In this document: positions 44,971-56,225 of the stretch, one piece after another
Layout of the letters: each line of letters opens with the position of its first letter
Numbering within the stretch: the stretch's first letter is position 1
Assembly (NCBI GenBank): GCA_015056925.1
Contig: SVFJ01000004.1
Coordinates: 1 to 64,000 of the forward strand
Source: Lachnospiraceae bacterium
Lineage (GTDB): Bacteria; Bacillota; Clostridia; Lachnospirales; Lachnospiraceae
Length of the DNA stretch: 64,000 nucleotides
Reading direction: 5' to 3'
The notes under the pieces: model-generated
What the model saw: only the letters and a program-made list of their open reading frames with translations
The model's database searches: none
What the model was told of the DNA's origin: nothing
Made by a program: the position numbers and the translations under genes

Positions 44971-46284
44971 TTAATCATTCAAAAAACCTTTGTAATTACG
45001 TACTAACATCTGAGATTCAATTTGCTTAATTGTCTCTAATACAACGCTTACAATAATGATTAAGCTTGTTCCACCGAATGAAACCTGAGCACCGAATACA
45101 CCATTAAAGAAGAATGGTACTACTGCGATAATCAAAAGTCCAATTGCTCCGATGAAAATAATAGCGTTTAATACCTTTGAAAGGTAATCGCTGGTTGGCT
45201 TACCAGGACGAATACCCGGAATGAAACCACCCTGCTTCTTCATATTGTTCGCAATCTCTAACGGATTGAATGTTAAAGATGTATAGAAATAAGCAAAGAA
45301 GATTACCAATAAGATGTATACTACCAAACCGATTGAATACTTCAAATCGCTTGGTTTACACCAGTTATCCTGATTTAAACCATTTAAAATGTGTGCCCAA
45401 ATACCCGTTCCCTGGTATCCAGCTAAGCTGGAAATAACAAGTGGGAACTGCATCAATGAAGATGCAAAGATAATCGGAATAACACCTGCTGTATTAACCT
45501 TCAATGGAAGGAAAGTTGACTGACCCCCAACCATCTTGTTCCCTTGAATCTTTTTTGCATACTGTACCGGAATCTTACGCTGTCCACCGTTTAAGATAAC
45601 AACGATTACAATCATAACTAAGATAATTGCAATGATTACTAAAGCAGCTACTACTGCTAATGCAATAGACTTACCCTTAATAAACTGCTCATATAAGTTA
45701 CCGAAATCATCCGGCATACGGGAAATAATATTGATAACAAGCACGATTGAAATACCGTTACCAACGCCCTTCTCCGTAATTCGCTCACCAATCCACATAA
45801 GGAACGCACTACCTGCAGTTAATGCAGCAATTACTGTGATTACATTCAGAGCATTATACTCTTCCAATAATCCCTGATTACCGAAACCAATTGCCATAGC
45901 AGCACTTTCTACAACTGCTAAGATAACTGTTACATAACGAGTCCAAGAAGCAATCTTCTTTCTTCCGTCCTCTCCTTCCTTCTGTAACTCTTCAAGCTTT
46001 GGAATAGCTATTGTTAAGAGCTGCATAATGATGGAAGATGTAATATACGGTGTTATGTTCAGAGCGAATACAGACATGTTCAAAAATGAACCGCCTGTAA
46101 ACGCATCAAAAAAGTTAAACGCACCGCCGGTCTGCTGAGCAAACCACTGCGCAAAATAGTTTCTGTCTACACCTGGTACCGGAAGCTGTGAACCGAAACG
46201 GATAACAACTAACATGAAGAAGGTAAACAGTAATTTACTTCTGATTTCTTTAATCTTAAACGCGTTCTTTAGTGTTGTAAACAT
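44971..46284 (-). CDS. secY: Preprotein translocase SecY
   Basis: This is the ten-helix membrane channel of the Sec pathway, 437 residues. It has FTFFMLVVIRFGSQLPVPGV near the N-terminus, LLTIAIPKLEELQKEGEDGR in loop 2, and the cytoplasmic GGFIPGIRPGKPTSDYL loop. Its ATG overlaps the rplO stop by one base (TAATG) after GAGGTGATC, so translation is coupled. SecA is encoded at the left edge of the window. Confidence 0.97.
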   Translation of the reverse strand: MFTTLKNAFKIKEIRSKLLFTFFMLVVIRFGSQLPVPGVDRNYFAQWFAQQTGGAFNFFDAFTGGSFLNMSVFALNITPYITSSIIMQLLTIAIPKLEELQKEGEDGRKKIASWTRYVTVILAVVESAAMAIGFGNQGLLEEYNALNVITVIAALTAGSAFLMWIGERITEKGVGNGISIVLVINIISRMPDDFGNLYEQFIKGKSIALAVVAALVIIAIILVMIVIVVILNGGQRKIPVQYAKKIQGNKMVGGQSTFLPLKVNTAGVIPIIFASSLMQFPLVISSLAGYQGTGIWAHILNGLNQDNWCKPSDLKYSIGLVVYILLVIFFAYFYTSLTFNPLEIANNMKKQGGFIPGIRPGKPTSDYLSKVLNAIIFIGAIGLLIIAVVPFFFNGVFGAQVSFGGTSLIIIVSVVLETIKQIESQMLVRNYKGFLND

Positions 46285-46724
46285 TAGATCACCTCTGCTG
46301 TTCCGCCAAGTGACTCAATCTTTTCTTTAGCTGATGCACTAATAGCATTAACCTGAACATTGAGCTTCTTAGTCAATTCTCCTCCTCCAAGAATCTTAAC
46401 TCCGTCTCTTGGATTCTTTACAATGCCGCTTTCAATTAATGTCTCTACAGTAACTGTAGCTCCATCTTCAAATCTCTCTAATGCTCCAAGGTTAATAGCC
46501 ACGATTTCCTGAGTATTTCTGTTCTTGAAACCTCTCTTAGGAAGACGTCTATATAATGGCATCTGTCCACCTTCGAAACCTGTTCTTGGTGCTCCAGAAC
46601 GTGCCTTCTGACCCTTGTGTCCCTTACCAGCAGTCTTACCATTACCTGAACCGTGTCCACGACCTCTTCTAAAATTATCACTCTGTTTAGAACCTTCTGC
46701 AGGTCTTAAATTAGATAATTCCAT
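46284..46724 (-). CDS. rplO: 50S ribosomal protein L15
   Basis: The 146-residue protein begins [14 protein letters not shown] and has the Gly/Arg-rich [20 protein letters not shown] region and the [15 protein letters not shown] block. It ends by overlapping secY by one base. It follows rpmD by 15 bases. Confidence 0.97.
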   Translation of the reverse strand: MELSNLRPAEGSKQSDNFRRGRGHGSGNGKTAGKGHKGQKARSGAPRTGFEGGQMPLYRRLPKRGFKNRNTQEIVAINLGALERFEDGATVTVETLIESGIVKNPRDGVKILGGGELTKKLNVQVNAISASAKEKIESLGGTAEVI

Positions 46725-46739
46725 TCTGACACCTCCTTA

Positions 46740-46922
46740 TTATGCTTCTTCAACTTTTACTAAATGATTTACTTTACGAATCATACCTCTTGTTGCATCG
46801 TTATCAGGAAGTTCAACTGTCTTATGAAGCTTTGTTAAACCCATAGCCTCTACAGTAGCCTTGTTCTTTGGAACGGCACCAATTGTTGATTTAACTAAAG
46901 TAACTTTTAATGTTTTTGCCAT
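46740..46922 (-). CDS. rpmD: 50S ribosomal protein L30
   Basis: The 60-residue protein starts MAKTLKVTLVKSTIGAVPKN and has GLTKLHKTVELPD. The ATG at 46922 is 9 bases after AGGAGG; an ATG at 46928 is only 3 bases away from it. It lies between rpsE and rplO. Confidence 0.96.
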   Translation of the reverse strand: MAKTLKVTLVKSTIGAVPKNKATVEAMGLTKLHKTVELPDNDATRGMIRKVNHLVKVEEA

Positions 46923-46936
46923 CTTCATCTACCTCC

Positions 46937-47446
46937 TTAAGCCATAATCTCGTCGATAGATTTTCCACGATTTGCAGCAACCTCTTTCGGTGTCTTTAAC
47001 TGTGATAAGCCAGCGATTGTAGCTAATACAACGTTCTGCTTATTGTTAGAACCTAAAGACTTTGTACGGATGTTCTTGATACCTGCAAGCTCACATACGA
47101 TACGAGCAGGACCACCAGCGATGATACCAGTACCTTCGGGAGCCTTCTTTAATAAAACGCTTGAAGAACCGTAATTACCGATGTAATCATGTGTAACTGA
47201 TTTATTGTCATCTAACGCAATCTTAACAAGATTCTTGATTGCATCTTCTTTTCCTTTGCGGATAGCTTCTGGGATTTCTACGGCCTTACCTAAACCAGCA
47301 CCTACGTGACCATTTCCGTCACCTACTACTACTAAAGCGGTAAAACGCATGTTACGTCCACCCTTAACAGTCTTTGTTACACGCTTAAGCGCAACAACCT
47401 TATCTGTTAATTCAAGCTGACTTGCATCAATGATTGTACGTTTCAT
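46937..47446 (-). CDS. rpsE: 30S ribosomal protein S5
   Basis: This protein is involved in decoding accuracy and mRNA entry. The 169-residue protein has the double-stranded RNA-binding N-domain ([20 protein letters not shown]) and the C-domain with [19 protein letters not shown]. It follows rplR by 16 bases. Confidence 0.97.
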   Translation of the reverse strand: MKRTIIDASQLELTDKVVALKRVTKTVKGGRNMRFTALVVVGDGNGHVGAGLGKAVEIPEAIRKGKEDAIKNLVKIALDDNKSVTHDYIGNYGSSSVLLKKAPEGTGIIAGGPARIVCELAGIKNIRTKSLGSNNKQNVVLATIAGLSQLKTPKEVAANRGKSIDEIMA

Positions 47447-47462
47447 GTGATTTTCTCCCTTC

Positions 47463-47831
47463 CTAGAATACTAAGCCAGCTTCTCTTGCTGCCTCAGCTA
47501 ACGCTTCAATTTTTCCATGGTATAAAAAGCCGCCTCTATCAAAGACTACCTCAGTAATACCCTTTTCAATTGCTCTCTTAGCAATTACTGTTCCAACATA
47601 TGCTGCTGCTTCAACGTCGTTAGTTTTCTTTAATTCAGCCTTTACTTCCTTCTCAAGAGATGAAGCTGAAACTAATGTATTTCCAACTGTATCGTCAATA
47701 ATTTGAGCATACATATGATTATTGCTTCTGAAAACCGCTAAACGTGGTCTTTCAGCTGTACCGTTAACACGGTTACGTATTCTCATGTGCTTCTTAGCAC
47801 GTAATTCTGCTTTTGATTTCTTACTAACCAT
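47463..47831 (-). CDS. rplR: 50S ribosomal protein L18
   Basis: This 5S rRNA-binding protein has 122 residues: [35 protein letters not shown] and the end AREAGLVF. It follows rplF by 18 bases with GGAGGGC before the ATG. Confidence 0.97.
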   Translation of the reverse strand: MVSKKSKAELRAKKHMRIRNRVNGTAERPRLAVFRSNNHMYAQIIDDTVGNTLVSASSLEKEVKAELKKTNDVEAAAYVGTVIAKRAIEKGITEVVFDRGGFLYHGKIEALAEAAREAGLVF

Positions 47832-47849
47832 TTTTTATGCCCTCCTTAC

Positions 47850-48392
47850 TTATTTCTTACCAGTCTTACCAACTTTACGTCTGATTGTCTCATCAGCATA
47901 CTTGATACCCTTGCCCTTATATGGCTCAGGTCTTCTCTTATCTCTGATTTCAGCTGCGAATTGGCCAACTTTTTCTTTATCAATACCCTTAACGATGATG
48001 ATGTTCTGTCCTTCAAGAACTGTCTCAACACCTTCCGGGTCAATCATCTCTACCGGATGAGAATATCCTAAAGATAATGTTAATGTCTTTCCAGCCTTAG
48101 CTGCCTTGTAACCAACACCGTTTACTTCAAGCTTCTTCTCGTAACCTGCAGTAACACCTACTACCATGTTGTTTACTAATGTTCTTGTAAGACCGTGTAA
48201 AGACTTCATCTTCTTTAAGTCGTTTGGTCTTGTTACTGTAACTTCTGAACCCTCTACCTTGATTTCCATCTCAGCCGGTAATACTCTCTCAAGTGTTCCC
48301 TTAGGACCCTTTACAGTCACTTTGTTATTTTCTGCAACTTCTACAGTTACGCCTGCAGGAATCGCGATTGGCATTCTTCCTATACGTGACAT
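47850..48392 (-). CDS. rplF: 50S ribosomal protein L6
   Basis: This two-domain 23S rRNA binder near the factor-binding site has 180 residues. It starts [19 protein letters not shown] and ends in the diagnostic [16 protein letters not shown] block. It lies between rpsH and rplR. Confidence 0.97.
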   Translation of the reverse strand: MSRIGRMPIAIPAGVTVEVAENNKVTVKGPKGTLERVLPAEMEIKVEGSEVTVTRPNDLKKMKSLHGLTRTLVNNMVVGVTAGYEKKLEVNGVGYKAAKAGKTLTLSLGYSHPVEMIDPEGVETVLEGQNIIIVKGIDKEKVGQFAAEIRDKRRPEPYKGKGIKYADETIRRKVGKTGKK

Positions 48393-48461
48393 GCCCGTAC
48401 CTCCTATTATTTGAAATAATGGTTAGGTTGTGTTATCGAAGTGCTTCGTTAGGTAATCTGA

Positions 48462-48863
48462 TTACCAAACGAAAGCTAATACCTCGCCACCAACCTGAAG
48501 TTTTCTAGCTTCTTTATCTGTGATAACACCATGGTTTGTAGAAATGATAGCAATACCAAGTCCACCAAGAACCTTTGGTAATTCATCCTTACCTGCGTAA
48601 ATACGAAGACCAGGCTTAGAGATTCTCTTAATACCTGTGATAATCTTCTCATTCTTATCAGCACCGTACTTCAATGTGATATGAATTGTCTTGAAAACAC
48701 CATCTTCGATTACTTCGAATTTCTTAATATATCCTTCATCTAAAAGAATCTGTGCAATTGCTAATTTCATCTTTGATGCAGGAACATCTACTGTATCGTG
48801 CTTTGCAGTATTCGCATTACGAATTCTTGTAAGCATATCTGCAATTGGATCACTCATTGTCAT
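48462..48863 (-). CDS. rpsH: 30S ribosomal protein S8
   Basis: This is a central-domain 16S rRNA binder; in some bacteria it represses the spc operon. The 133-residue protein starts [20 protein letters not shown] and has [10 protein letters not shown] and [15 protein letters not shown]. It follows the S14 gene by 120 bases. Confidence 0.97.
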   Translation of the reverse strand: MTMSDPIADMLTRIRNANTAKHDTVDVPASKMKLAIAQILLDEGYIKKFEVIEDGVFKTIHITLKYGADKNEKIITGIKRISKPGLRIYAGKDELPKVLGGLGIAIISTNHGVITDKEARKLQVGGEVLAFVW

Positions 48864-48983
48864 TTCAGTTTTTCCTCCTTATGGATTTATGTGACACAAA
48901 GTTTGTTGTTCGCTCGCTCAAGCAAGCTGAGCGAAACAAACTTATCTAATACTTAATATCATACACATAATGTGTACCGATTC

Positions 48984-49169
48984 TTACCAGCTAGCTTTCT
49001 TAACGCCTGGAATCTGACCCTTGTATGCTAACTCACGGAAGCAGATTCTGCAAATTCCATATTTTCTTAAGTAAGCATGTGGACGGCCACAAATTTTGCA
49101 ACGATTATACTCCTGAGTAGAGAACTTAGGCTTACGCTGCTGTTTGATTTTCATCGATGTTTTAGCCAT
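48984..49169 (-). CDS. rpsZ: 30S ribosomal protein S14, zinc type
   Basis: The 61-residue short form binds zinc with four Cys (CKICG and CRICF) around [10 protein letters not shown]. It lies between rplE and rpsH, the normal place for the primary S14 in Firmicutes. Confidence 0.97.
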   Translation of the reverse strand: MAKTSMKIKQQRKPKFSTQEYNRCKICGRPHAYLRKYGICRICFRELAYKGQIPGVKKASW

Positions 49170-49187
49170 GCGAATTTACCTCCTTAA

Positions 49188-49727
49188 TTATTTAGCGAAA
49201 GGCATGTTGAACTGTGTTAACAATTCACGTGCTTCTTCATCAGTGTTAGCAGTTGTAACGAAGATAATATCCATACCTCTTACCTTGTCAACCTTATCGT
49301 ACTCGATTTCAGGGAAGATAAGCTGCTCCTTGATACCAAGTGCATAGTTTCCTCTTCCGTCGAATGCGTTAGGATTAACACCTCTAAAGTCACGTACTCG
49401 AGGTAATGCAAGGTTTACAAGACGATCAAGGAACTCATACATCTGCTCTCCACGAAGAGTAACCTTACATCCGATTGCCATACCCTCACGAATCTTGAAG
49501 TTAGCAACGGCCTTCTTAGCCTTTGTTGTAACAACCTTCTGACCTGTAATAGTCTCAAGATCCTTAACGGCTGACTCTAATGACTTCGCATTATCTTTAG
49601 CCTCACCTACGCCCATGTTGATAACAATCTTATCGAGCTTTGGTACTTCCATGACATTTTTATATCCAAACTTCTTGATCATAGCATCTACGATCTCGTT
49701 TTTATACATTTCTTTAAGTCTACTCAC
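49188..49727 (-). CDS. rplE: 50S ribosomal protein L5
   Basis: This 5S rRNA partner contacts P-site tRNA. The 179-residue protein has [35 protein letters not shown] and [18 protein letters not shown]. It follows rplX by 24 bases. Confidence 0.97.
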   Translation of the reverse strand: MSRLKEMYKNEIVDAMIKKFGYKNVMEVPKLDKIVINMGVGEAKDNAKSLESAVKDLETITGQKVVTTKAKKAVANFKIREGMAIGCKVTLRGEQMYEFLDRLVNLALPRVRDFRGVNPNAFDGRGNYALGIKEQLIFPEIEYDKVDKVRGMDIIFVTTANTDEEARELLTQFNMPFAK

Positions 49728-49751
49728 CTGTCTAGACCTCCTTCCTTAGAA

Positions 49752-50057
49752 TTAATCAATCACTTCACCTGTTGCCTTAGCGAAACGTACCTTCTTATCT
49801 CCATCCATCTTAAATCCGACTCTGGTAGCCTTTCCCTTGTGAACGTACATTACGTTAGAACTATCAATAGGAGCTTCTTTCTGAATAATTCCACCATTCT
49901 GGTTTGCAGCAGAAGGTTTAGCGTGCTTTGTAACCATATTTACGCCTTCAACTAATACCTTGTTGTTCTTTGTATCTACGGATAACACTTTGCCTTCTTT
50001 ATCTTTATCCTTACCAGCGATAACCTTTACAGTATCGCCCTTCTTAATTTTTAACAT
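49752..50057 (-). CDS. rplX: 50S ribosomal protein L24
   Basis: This KOW-domain assembly initiator has 101 residues. It starts [20 protein letters not shown] and has [16 protein letters not shown] and [14 protein letters not shown]. It follows rplN by 13 bases. Confidence 0.97.
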   Translation of the reverse strand: MLKIKKGDTVKVIAGKDKDKEGKVLSVDTKNNKVLVEGVNMVTKHAKPSAANQNGGIIQKEAPIDSSNVMYVHKGKATRVGFKMDGDKKVRFAKATGEVID

Positions 50058-50070
50058 TCAAGACACCTCC

Positions 50071-50439
50071 TTATAATACTTCTGGAGCTAAGGAAACGAT
50101 CTTCATAAACTGTTTCTCACGAAGCTCTCTTGCTACCGGTCCAAAAATACGAGTTCCTCTTGGAGTCTTGTCGTCTTTAATGATAACGGCAGCGTTCTCA
50201 TCAAATTTAATATAAGAACCGTCTTTACGACGTGCGCCCTTTACAGAACGTACAACTACAGCTTTTACTACATCGCCTTTTTTTACAACGCCGCCTGGTG
50301 TTGCATCTTTAACGCTAGCAACGATTACATCGCCAATATTTGCATATCTTCTTGTAGAACCGCCCATAACCCTGATGCAAAGTAACTCTTTAGCACCAGT
50401 ATTATCAGCGACTTTAAGTCTGCTTTCCTGTTGTATCAT
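50071..50439 (-). CDS. rplN: 50S ribosomal protein L14
   Basis: The 122-residue protein starts [20 protein letters not shown] and has [20 protein letters not shown] and [14 protein letters not shown]. It sits at the subunit interface. It lies 61 bases after rpsQ. Confidence 0.98.
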   Translation of the reverse strand: MIQQESRLKVADNTGAKELLCIRVMGGSTRRYANIGDVIVASVKDATPGGVVKKGDVVKAVVVRSVKGARRKDGSYIKFDENAAVIIKDDKTPRGTRIFGPVARELREKQFMKIVSLAPEVL

Positions 50440-50500
50440 GCTAAATCTCCTTCCAAATCACATCTTGTGATTTTAATTACTATATCGTAATCTAAAATAC

Positions 50501-50761
50501 TTATTTTGCTCTTTCGATAATCTCAACAAGTCTCCATCTCTTATCCTTTGATAAAGGTCTTGTCTCCATTACCTTAACTGTATCGCCAATGTTGCACTTG
50601 TTTTCTTCATCATGTGCCTTTAATTTGTAAGTTCTCTTAACGATTTTGTTGTAAAGAGGATGCTTAACATGATCTTCAACAGCAACTACGATAGTCTTCT
50701 GCATCTTATTGCTAACAACTTTGCCTGTACGTGTTTTTCTCAAATTTCTTTCCACGATCAT
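50501..50761 (-). CDS. rpsQ: 30S ribosomal protein S17
   Basis: The 86-residue OB-fold protein has [20 protein letters not shown] and [22 protein letters not shown] precedes the ATG. It follows rpmC by 11 bases. Confidence 0.97.
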   Translation of the reverse strand: MIVERNLRKTRTGKVVSNKMQKTIVVAVEDHVKHPLYNKIVKRTYKLKAHDEENKCNIGDTVKVMETRPLSKDKRWRLVEIIERAK

Positions 50762-50772
50762 CGTCCTCCTAC

Positions 50773-50973
50773 TTAATTCTTATTAGCAGCCATTACAGTC
50801 TGAATTCTAGCGATATTCTTTCTTACCTCTTTAATTCTTGCTGTATTATCTAACTGGTTAGTTGCATTCTGAAATCTCAAATTGAAAAGTTCTTTCTTTG
50901 CAGCCACTAATTCCTGAGATAAATCTGCAGCTGATTTTGCTCTTAAATCTTCTACATACTTATTAGTTTTCAT
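50773..50973 (-). CDS. rpmC: 50S ribosomal protein L29
   Basis: The 66-residue two-helix protein lies at the exit tunnel, near docking sites for trigger factor and SRP. It has [20 protein letters not shown] and NIARIQTVM. Its ATG lies inside the end of rplP (11-base overlap), so the two are translationally coupled. Confidence 0.96.
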   Translation of the reverse strand: MKTNKYVEDLRAKSAADLSQELVAAKKELFNLRFQNATNQLDNTARIKEVRKNIARIQTVMAANKN

Positions 50974-51400
50974 TTACTGCACCGCCTTCCAAATCTGCCT
51001 TTGAAACAATCTTACACTTACAAGGAAGCTTGTGTGTTGCAAGACGTAAAGCTTCTCTAGCTACATCTTCAGCTACTCCGCTGATTTCGAACATAACACG
51101 ACCTGGCTTAACTACTGCTACCCAGTACTCAAGTGTTCCCTTACCGGAACCCATACGTGTTTCTGCTGGTTTTGCTGTTACTGGTTTATCTGGGAAGATC
51201 TTAATCCAAACCTTACCACCACGCTTGATATGACGTGTCATAGCGATACGGGCTGCTTCAATCTGGTTTGATCTAATCCAGCAAGGCTCCATTGCTACAA
51301 TACCGAACTCACCGTAAGTAATTGTATTACCTCTCTGTGCTTTACCTGTCATTGTACCACGGAACTGTTTACGACGTTTTACTCTCTTTGGCATTAACAT
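50963..51400 (-). CDS. rplP: 50S ribosomal protein L16
   Basis: This protein contacts the aminoacyl-tRNA site. The 145-residue protein starts [15 protein letters not shown] and has [19 protein letters not shown] and [16 protein letters not shown]. The start overlaps the rpsC stop by one base (TAATG). Confidence 0.97.
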   Translation of the reverse strand: MLMPKRVKRRKQFRGTMTGKAQRGNTITYGEFGIVAMEPCWIRSNQIEAARIAMTRHIKRGGKVWIKIFPDKPVTAKPAETRMGSGKGTLEYWVAVVKPGRVMFEISGVAEDVAREALRLATHKLPCKCKIVSKADLEGGAVNEN

Positions 51401-52056
51401 TATTTATCGCTCCCTTCCTTGTTTCCTTTAGTAGGAAGTACTTCGCCCTTGTAGATCCATACCTTTACGCCTAACTTACCGTAAGTTGTATCTGCCTCTG
51501 CGAATCCATAATCAATATCTGCTCTAAGTGTCTGAAGAGGAATTGTACCCTCGCTGTAGAACTCTGTACGAGCCATTTCTGCTCCACCAAGACGTCCTGA
51601 AACAGCAGTCTTAATTCCAAGTGCTCCAGCCTTCATAGTTCTACCCATGCAAGACTTCATAGCTCTTCTGAAAGCTACACGGTTCTCAAGCTGTAATGCA
51701 ATATTCTCAGCTACTAACTGTGCATCTCTATCCGGTCTCTTAATCTCCTTGATGTCAACAAGAACATTCTTACCTGTTAACTTCTGAAGTTCTTTCTTTG
51801 TTACCTCGATTTCAGCACCGCCCTTACCGATAACAACGCCCGGCTTAGCTGTGAAAACGATAACCTTTACTCTATCAGATGCTCTTTCGATTTCAATCTT
51901 AGATACACCTGCATTAAATAATTTCTTCTTTAAGTACTTTCTGATGTTGTAGTCTTCTACTAAATAATCAGCGAACTCAGCATCAGCATACCATTTAGAA
52001 TCCCAATCTTTAATAACGCCGACTCTTATGCCGTGAGGATTAACTTTCTGTCCCAT
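51400..52056 (-). CDS. rpsC: 30S ribosomal protein S3
   Basis: This mRNA-entry protein has a KH domain. The 218-residue protein starts [20 protein letters not shown] and has [20 protein letters not shown] (the KH GxxG loop). The ATG at 52056 follows AGGAGG; an in-frame start 24 bases upstream overlaps rplV and has no site. Confidence 0.97.
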   Translation of the reverse strand: MGQKVNPHGIRVGVIKDWDSKWYADAEFADYLVEDYNIRKYLKKKLFNAGVSKIEIERASDRVKVIVFTAKPGVVIGKGGAEIEVTKKELQKLTGKNVLVDIKEIKRPDRDAQLVAENIALQLENRVAFRRAMKSCMGRTMKAGALGIKTAVSGRLGGAEMARTEFYSEGTIPLQTLRADIDYGFAEADTTYGKLGVKVWIYKGEVLPTKGNKEGSDK

Positions 52057-52066
52057 CTTCTTCCTC

Positions 52067-52465
52067 CTATCTCTCGTCAAGCACGATTGTGATATGGCTC
52101 ATTCTCTTCTCGATTCTATAAGCTCTACCCTGTGCTCTCGGTCTTACTCTCTTCATTGTAGGTCCCTTATCTGCATAACATGCTGCAATATAAAGGTTTT
52201 CTGCATTCATACCATTGTTATTCTCAGCATTTGCAATAGCTGACTCAAGTAACTTCTTGATAATGCTTGAAGCATATCTTGGGTTGTACTGTAAAAGTGC
52301 TAATGCGCTCTGAACATCTTTACCTCTGATGGCATCCAATACAAAGCAAGCTTTCTGAACAGATACTCTAGCGTAAGAGAGCTTTGCTGATGGTCTGGTG
52401 TCTCTATTTTCTAAATTTCTTTTTCTTTTATAACTAGTTCTGCTGTATTTCTTCTTTTCAGCCAT
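52067..52465 (-). CDS. rplV: 50S ribosomal protein L22
   Basis: This 132-residue protein lines the exit tunnel; its hairpin contains [18 protein letters not shown]. The N-terminus is [25 protein letters not shown] precedes the ATG at 52465; 34 upstream in-frame codons overlap rpsS and are not used. Confidence 0.97.
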   Translation of the reverse strand: MAEKKKYSRTSYKRKRNLENRDTRPSAKLSYARVSVQKACFVLDAIRGKDVQSALALLQYNPRYASSIIKKLLESAIANAENNNGMNAENLYIAACYADKGPTMKRVRPRAQGRAYRIEKRMSHITIVLDER

Positions 52466-52484
52466 GGTTGAACCTCCTTTCAAA

Positions 52485-52766
52485 TTATCTAACTCTTGAC
52501 TTCTTCTCGTCTTTACCATGTCCTCTATAAGTTCTGGTTGCAACGAATTCACCAAGCTTGTGTCCAACCATATCTTCTGTTACATATACAGGCACATGTT
52601 TTCTTCCGTCATGAACTGCAATTGTATGACCAACGAATGCTGGGAAAATTGTAGAACGACGTGACCATGTCTTAATTACTGATTTATTACCAGCCGCATT
52701 CATAGCATCTACTTTCTTAAGTAAGCTTGCATCTGCGAATGGACCCTTTTTTAATGATCTAGCCAT
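52485..52766 (-). CDS. rpsS: 30S ribosomal protein S19
   Basis: The 93-residue head protein has [39 protein letters not shown] and [20 protein letters not shown]. It lies between rplB and rplV. Confidence 0.98.
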   Translation of the reverse strand: MARSLKKGPFADASLLKKVDAMNAAGNKSVIKTWSRRSTIFPAFVGHTIAVHDGRKHVPVYVTEDMVGHKLGEFVATRTYRGHGKDEKKSRVR

Positions 52767-52817
52767 TAGGTTTGTTCCTCCTTATTATCGATAACTGTTG
52801 CATCAAACAATCAATGA

Positions 52818-53660
52818 TTATTTGATAGCCTTTCCATCTCTTCTTCTTACGATTAACTTGTTAGAAGCCTTCTTGCTCTTTCTTGTCTTAAGACCAAGTG
52901 CTGGCTTGCCCCATGGTGTAGATGGGCCCGGACGACCGATACCAGTCTTACCTTCACCACCACCGTGTGGATGGTCATTAGGGTTCATAACAGAACCACG
53001 AACTGTAGGTCTGATACCCATGTGACGCTTACGACCAGCTTTACCGATATTGATAAGGTTGTGATCACCGTTTCCTACAACACCGATTGATGCTCTACAA
53101 ACGATTGGAACCATTCTCATCTCGCCTGAAGGTAATCTAAGTGTTGCATATTTTCCTTCTTTCGCCATTAACTGTGCGCTGTTACCTGCTGAACGTACTA
53201 ACTGTCCGCCCTTACCAGGATATAATTCAACGTTGTGTACCATTGTACCAACTGGAATCTCAGAAAGTGGTAAGCAGTTACCTACTCTTACTTCTGCCTC
53301 TGGTCCGTTCATAACCTTCATTCCATCTGTTAATCCTTCCGGAGCAAGGATGTATGCCTTCTGACCATCTTCATAGCAGATTAAAGCGATATTTGCTGTT
53401 CTGTTTGGATCGTACTCGATACCGATAACCTTTGCAGCGATACCATCTTTATTTCTCTTGAAGTCGATAATTCTATACTTCTGTCTATGTCCACCACCGT
53501 GGTGTCTAACTGTAATCTTACCCTGATTGTTACGACCTGCATTCTTCTTCTGTGATGTACAAAGAGACTTTTCTGGAGTTGTCTTTGTAATCTCTGAGAA
53601 ATCTGAACCAGTCATATTTCTTCTGGAAGGTGTATATGGGTTATATGTCTTAATTCCCAT
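52818..53660 (-). CDS. rplB: 50S ribosomal protein L2
   Basis: It is essential for subunit association and peptidyl transfer. The 280-residue protein has [20 protein letters not shown], an OB fold and SH3-like barrel, and the conserved [19 protein letters not shown] loop near residue 228. It follows rplW by 72 bases. Confidence 0.98.
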   Translation of the reverse strand: MGIKTYNPYTPSRRNMTGSDFSEITKTTPEKSLCTSQKKNAGRNNQGKITVRHHGGGHRQKYRIIDFKRNKDGIAAKVIGIEYDPNRTANIALICYEDGQKAYILAPEGLTDGMKVMNGPEAEVRVGNCLPLSEIPVGTMVHNVELYPGKGGQLVRSAGNSAQLMAKEGKYATLRLPSGEMRMVPIVCRASIGVVGNGDHNLINIGKAGRKRHMGIRPTVRGSVMNPNDHPHGGGEGKTGIGRPGPSTPWGKPALGLKTRKSKKASNKLIVRRRDGKAIK

Positions 53661-53732
53661 TGTTATATCTCCTTTTCTATTTTATTATCACACTTGTCTG
53701 TGTATAGTTACTTCGCCGCTAGCGGCTACTTC

Positions 53733-54032
53733 TTACAGTCCTGAGAAAATCTCAATATCCTTGCTATCCTCTGTTAACTGTACGATTGCTTTCTTAGTCT
53801 TAACAGTCTTACCTGTTACAGCACCACGTCTCTTGTTCTTGCCGTCCATGTTCATTGTGTTAACCTTCTTAACCTTGGTTCCCTCGAACATCTTCTCAAC
53901 AGCTTCCTTAATCTGAGACTTGTTAGCCTCTGTATGAACTAAGAATGTATACTTCTTCTCGCCCATTCCAGCCATACTCTTCTCAGTGATAACTGGTTTG
54001 AGGATTACATCATAATACTTAATATCTGCCAT
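53733..54032 (-). CDS. rplW: 50S ribosomal protein L23
   Basis: This exit-tunnel protein docks trigger factor and SRP. The 99-residue protein has [15 protein letters not shown] and [20 protein letters not shown]. Its ATG overlaps the rplD stop by one base. Confidence 0.97.
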   Translation of the reverse strand: MADIKYYDVILKPVITEKSMAGMGEKKYTFLVHTEANKSQIKEAVEKMFEGTKVKKVNTMNMDGKNKRRGAVTGKTVKTKKAIVQLTEDSKDIEIFSGL

Positions 54033-54652
54033 TATGCGTACACCTCCTCGATAGTCTTAACAGCATCCTTTGTAAGAACTACTGTGCCACCCTTCATAAC
54101 GTCATAAACATTAATTGTATTTGTTAATGCTGTCTGTACGTTTGGAAGATTCTTTGCTGACTTAACAACCTTCTCATCATTCTCATTAAGAACAACGTAA
54201 GCCTTTGTAAGCTGTAAGTTCTCCATAACCTTAACGAACTGCTTTGTCTTAATCTCATCGAACTTTAACTCGTCGATAACGATTAACTTATTCTCCTGAA
54301 CTCTGCTTGTTAATGCGGACTTGAGAGCTGCTCTCTTCTCCTTCTTATTAAGCTTGAAAGAATAATCTCTTGGAACCGGAGCGAATACAACACCGCCTCC
54401 TGTCCACTGTGGAGCTCTTGTAGAACCCTGTCTTGCATGACCAGTTCCCTTCTGTCTCCAAGGTTTTCTTCCGCCACCAGATACTTCAGAACGTGTCTTA
54501 GCCTTCTGTGTACCCTGACGATTGTTTGCAAGCTGCTGTACTACTGCCATGTGTACTAAGTGCTCATTCACTTCTACACCAAAGACAGCGTCGCTTAAGT
54601 TGATCTTCTCAACTTCCTTGCCTTCCATATTATAAACAGATACTTGTGCCAT
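54032..54652 (-). CDS. rplD: 50S ribosomal protein L4
   Basis: This tunnel-wall protein represses its own operon in enterobacteria. The 206-residue protein has [20 protein letters not shown] and the extended loop [19 protein letters not shown]. It lies between rplC and rplW. Confidence 0.97.
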   Translation of the reverse strand: MAQVSVYNMEGKEVEKINLSDAVFGVEVNEHLVHMAVVQQLANNRQGTQKAKTRSEVSGGGRKPWRQKGTGHARQGSTRAPQWTGGGVVFAPVPRDYSFKLNKKEKRAALKSALTSRVQENKLIVIDELKFDEIKTKQFVKVMENLQLTKAYVVLNENDEKVVKSAKNLPNVQTALTNTINVYDVMKGGTVVLTKDAVKTIEEVYA

Positions 54653-54677
54653 CTGATTGGTCCTCCTTTCGTCCTAA

Positions 54678-55361
54678 TTAAGCATTAACCTTAACGGTTT
54701 CTTTGATTGTTACTAAAGCTTTCTTAGGTCCTGGTACTGCACCTTTAACCAAAAGTAAGTTCTTCTCTGCGTCTACTCTTACAACCTCAAGATTCTGAAC
54801 TGTTACCTTTACGCAACCCATATGACCTGGCATGCCCTTACCCTTGAATACTCTACTTGGTGAAGAACAAGCGCCGTTTGAACCCTGATGACGATGGAAC
54901 TTAGAACCATGTGCCATAGGTCCTCTGTGCTGACCATGTCTCTTAATTGCGCCCTGGAATCCTTTTCCCTTAGAAATTGCAGATGCGTCTACTTTATCTC
55001 CAGCTGCAAAAATGTCAGCCTTGATTTCTGTTCCTAATGCATACTCTTCTGCATTCTCAAACTTGAACTCTCTTAAATATCTCTTTGAAGAAACTCCAGC
55101 CTTCTCGAAGTGTCCCTTCAAAGCCTTGTTAACGCCGTGTCTGTGGATAACTTCCTTCTTTCCACCCTTATCCTTGTTAACAATCTTATCCTTCTTGTCT
55201 ACAAAACCTACCTGAACAGCTTTGTATCCATCATTCTCCTCTGTCTTAACCTGAGTTACTACACAAGGACCTGCCTGAAGAACAGTTACAGGAATTAATG
55301 TACCGTCTTCATTGAAGATTTGAGTCATTCCGACTTTTGTAGCTAATATAGCCTTTTTCAT
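54678..55361 (-). CDS. rplC: 50S ribosomal protein L3
   Basis: This early assembly protein has a loop that reaches the peptidyl transferase centre. The 227-residue protein starts [20 protein letters not shown] and has [20 protein letters not shown] and [18 protein letters not shown]. It follows rpsJ by 97 bases. Confidence 0.98.
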   Translation of the reverse strand: MKKAILATKVGMTQIFNEDGTLIPVTVLQAGPCVVTQVKTEENDGYKAVQVGFVDKKDKIVNKDKGGKKEVIHRHGVNKALKGHFEKAGVSSKRYLREFKFENAEEYALGTEIKADIFAAGDKVDASAISKGKGFQGAIKRHGQHRGPMAHGSKFHRHQGSNGACSSPSRVFKGKGMPGHMGCVKVTVQNLEVVRVDAEKNLLLVKGAVPGPKKALVTIKETVKVNA

Positions 55362-55458
55362 TCTTTTCTACCTCCATTATATTTTCTACTACAGCGGCCT
55401 AGTCACAAGGACTATGCATACTAGCTAGTAGAGGTTTACTTTGTTAATACATCGAATC

Positions 55459-55776
55459 TTACTTATTCTTCATCTTGATATCGATGTGAACACCAGCTGG
55501 CATCTCTAATCTCTGTAATGCATCTACAGTCTTAGGATTTGGTGTAATAATGTCGATGAGTCTCTTATGAGTTCTCTGCTCGAACTGCTCTCTAGAGTCT
55601 TTGTACTTGTGTACGGCTCTTAAGATAGTAACAACTTCCTTCTTAGTAGGAAGAGGTACCGGTCCGCTCACCTGTGATCCGTTCTTCTTAACTGTTTCGA
55701 TGATTTTTTTAGCAGATGCATCAACTAACTGATGATCATAAGCCTTTAATGTAATTCTCATTACCTGACTTGCCAT
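55459..55776 (-). CDS. rpsJ: 30S ribosomal protein S10
   Basis: This is the first gene of the S10 operon; S10 (NusE) also serves in antitermination. The 105-residue protein has [40 protein letters not shown] and [29 protein letters not shown] precedes the ATG. A leader of about 270 bases runs back to a strong promoter. Confidence 0.98.
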   Translation of the reverse strand: MASQVMRITLKAYDHQLVDASAKKIIETVKKNGSQVSGPVPLPTKKEVVTILRAVHKYKDSREQFEQRTHKRLIDIITPNPKTVDALQRLEMPAGVHIDIKMKNK

Positions 55777-56046
55777 AAAAAAAGTCGCCTCCTTTTCGCA
55801 CTTTTACTTCATAAGTACGACAAGCGGTGACTGTACACTCTCCCGTGTGTGTCATGCATACAACACCAAGGCAAGGACACAGTCCCATCCCTATTGTCTG
55901 CATTCCATTCACGTCGTTTCTACACTACGTAGACTATCTGTTTTGTACAGTGACTTGTCGCCAGTTTCCTAACTTGACATTCGCTCCGCGGAAAACCTAC
56001 CATAATGGTAGCAACCTCACGTTTCATCGCTATCATGCCACAGCAA
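55777..56046 (-). promoter_or_regulatory. S10 operon leader
   Basis: The untranslated leader of about 270 nt contains several hairpins, for example CTACCATTATGGTAG (about 56002-56017) and TCTACGTAGTGTAGA (about 55920-55935). It has no gene. Feedback control of the operon through this RNA is plausible but no known class could be assigned by eye. Confidence 0.5.
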
Positions 56047-56051
56047 TTAGT

Positions 56052-56080
56052 AGTATATCTTATAGTGGTATTATTTGCAA
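56052..56080 (-). promoter_or_regulatory. Sigma-A promoter of the S10-spc-alpha block
   Basis: TTGCAA (56080-56075) and TATACT (56057-56052) on the minus strand are 17 bases apart. Transcription would begin near 56046. Confidence 0.78.
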
Positions 56081-56225
56081 GATATTTTTATGTATTTTTT
56101 TAGATACAATCCTGTCCCACTATTTCCTACTTATCCTCGTCTATTTTAATAGGAAATAAAAGCATCTGTCAAGAAAATCCTTTTCTATCACTTTTAATAA
56201 TGTTATAATGCTTTCATGATTAAAC

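Noticed and set aside
53527-53916. 129-codon plus-strand frame over rplB and rplW
   Set aside because: It is antisense to two certain ribosomal genes; its composition follows from their codon bias.
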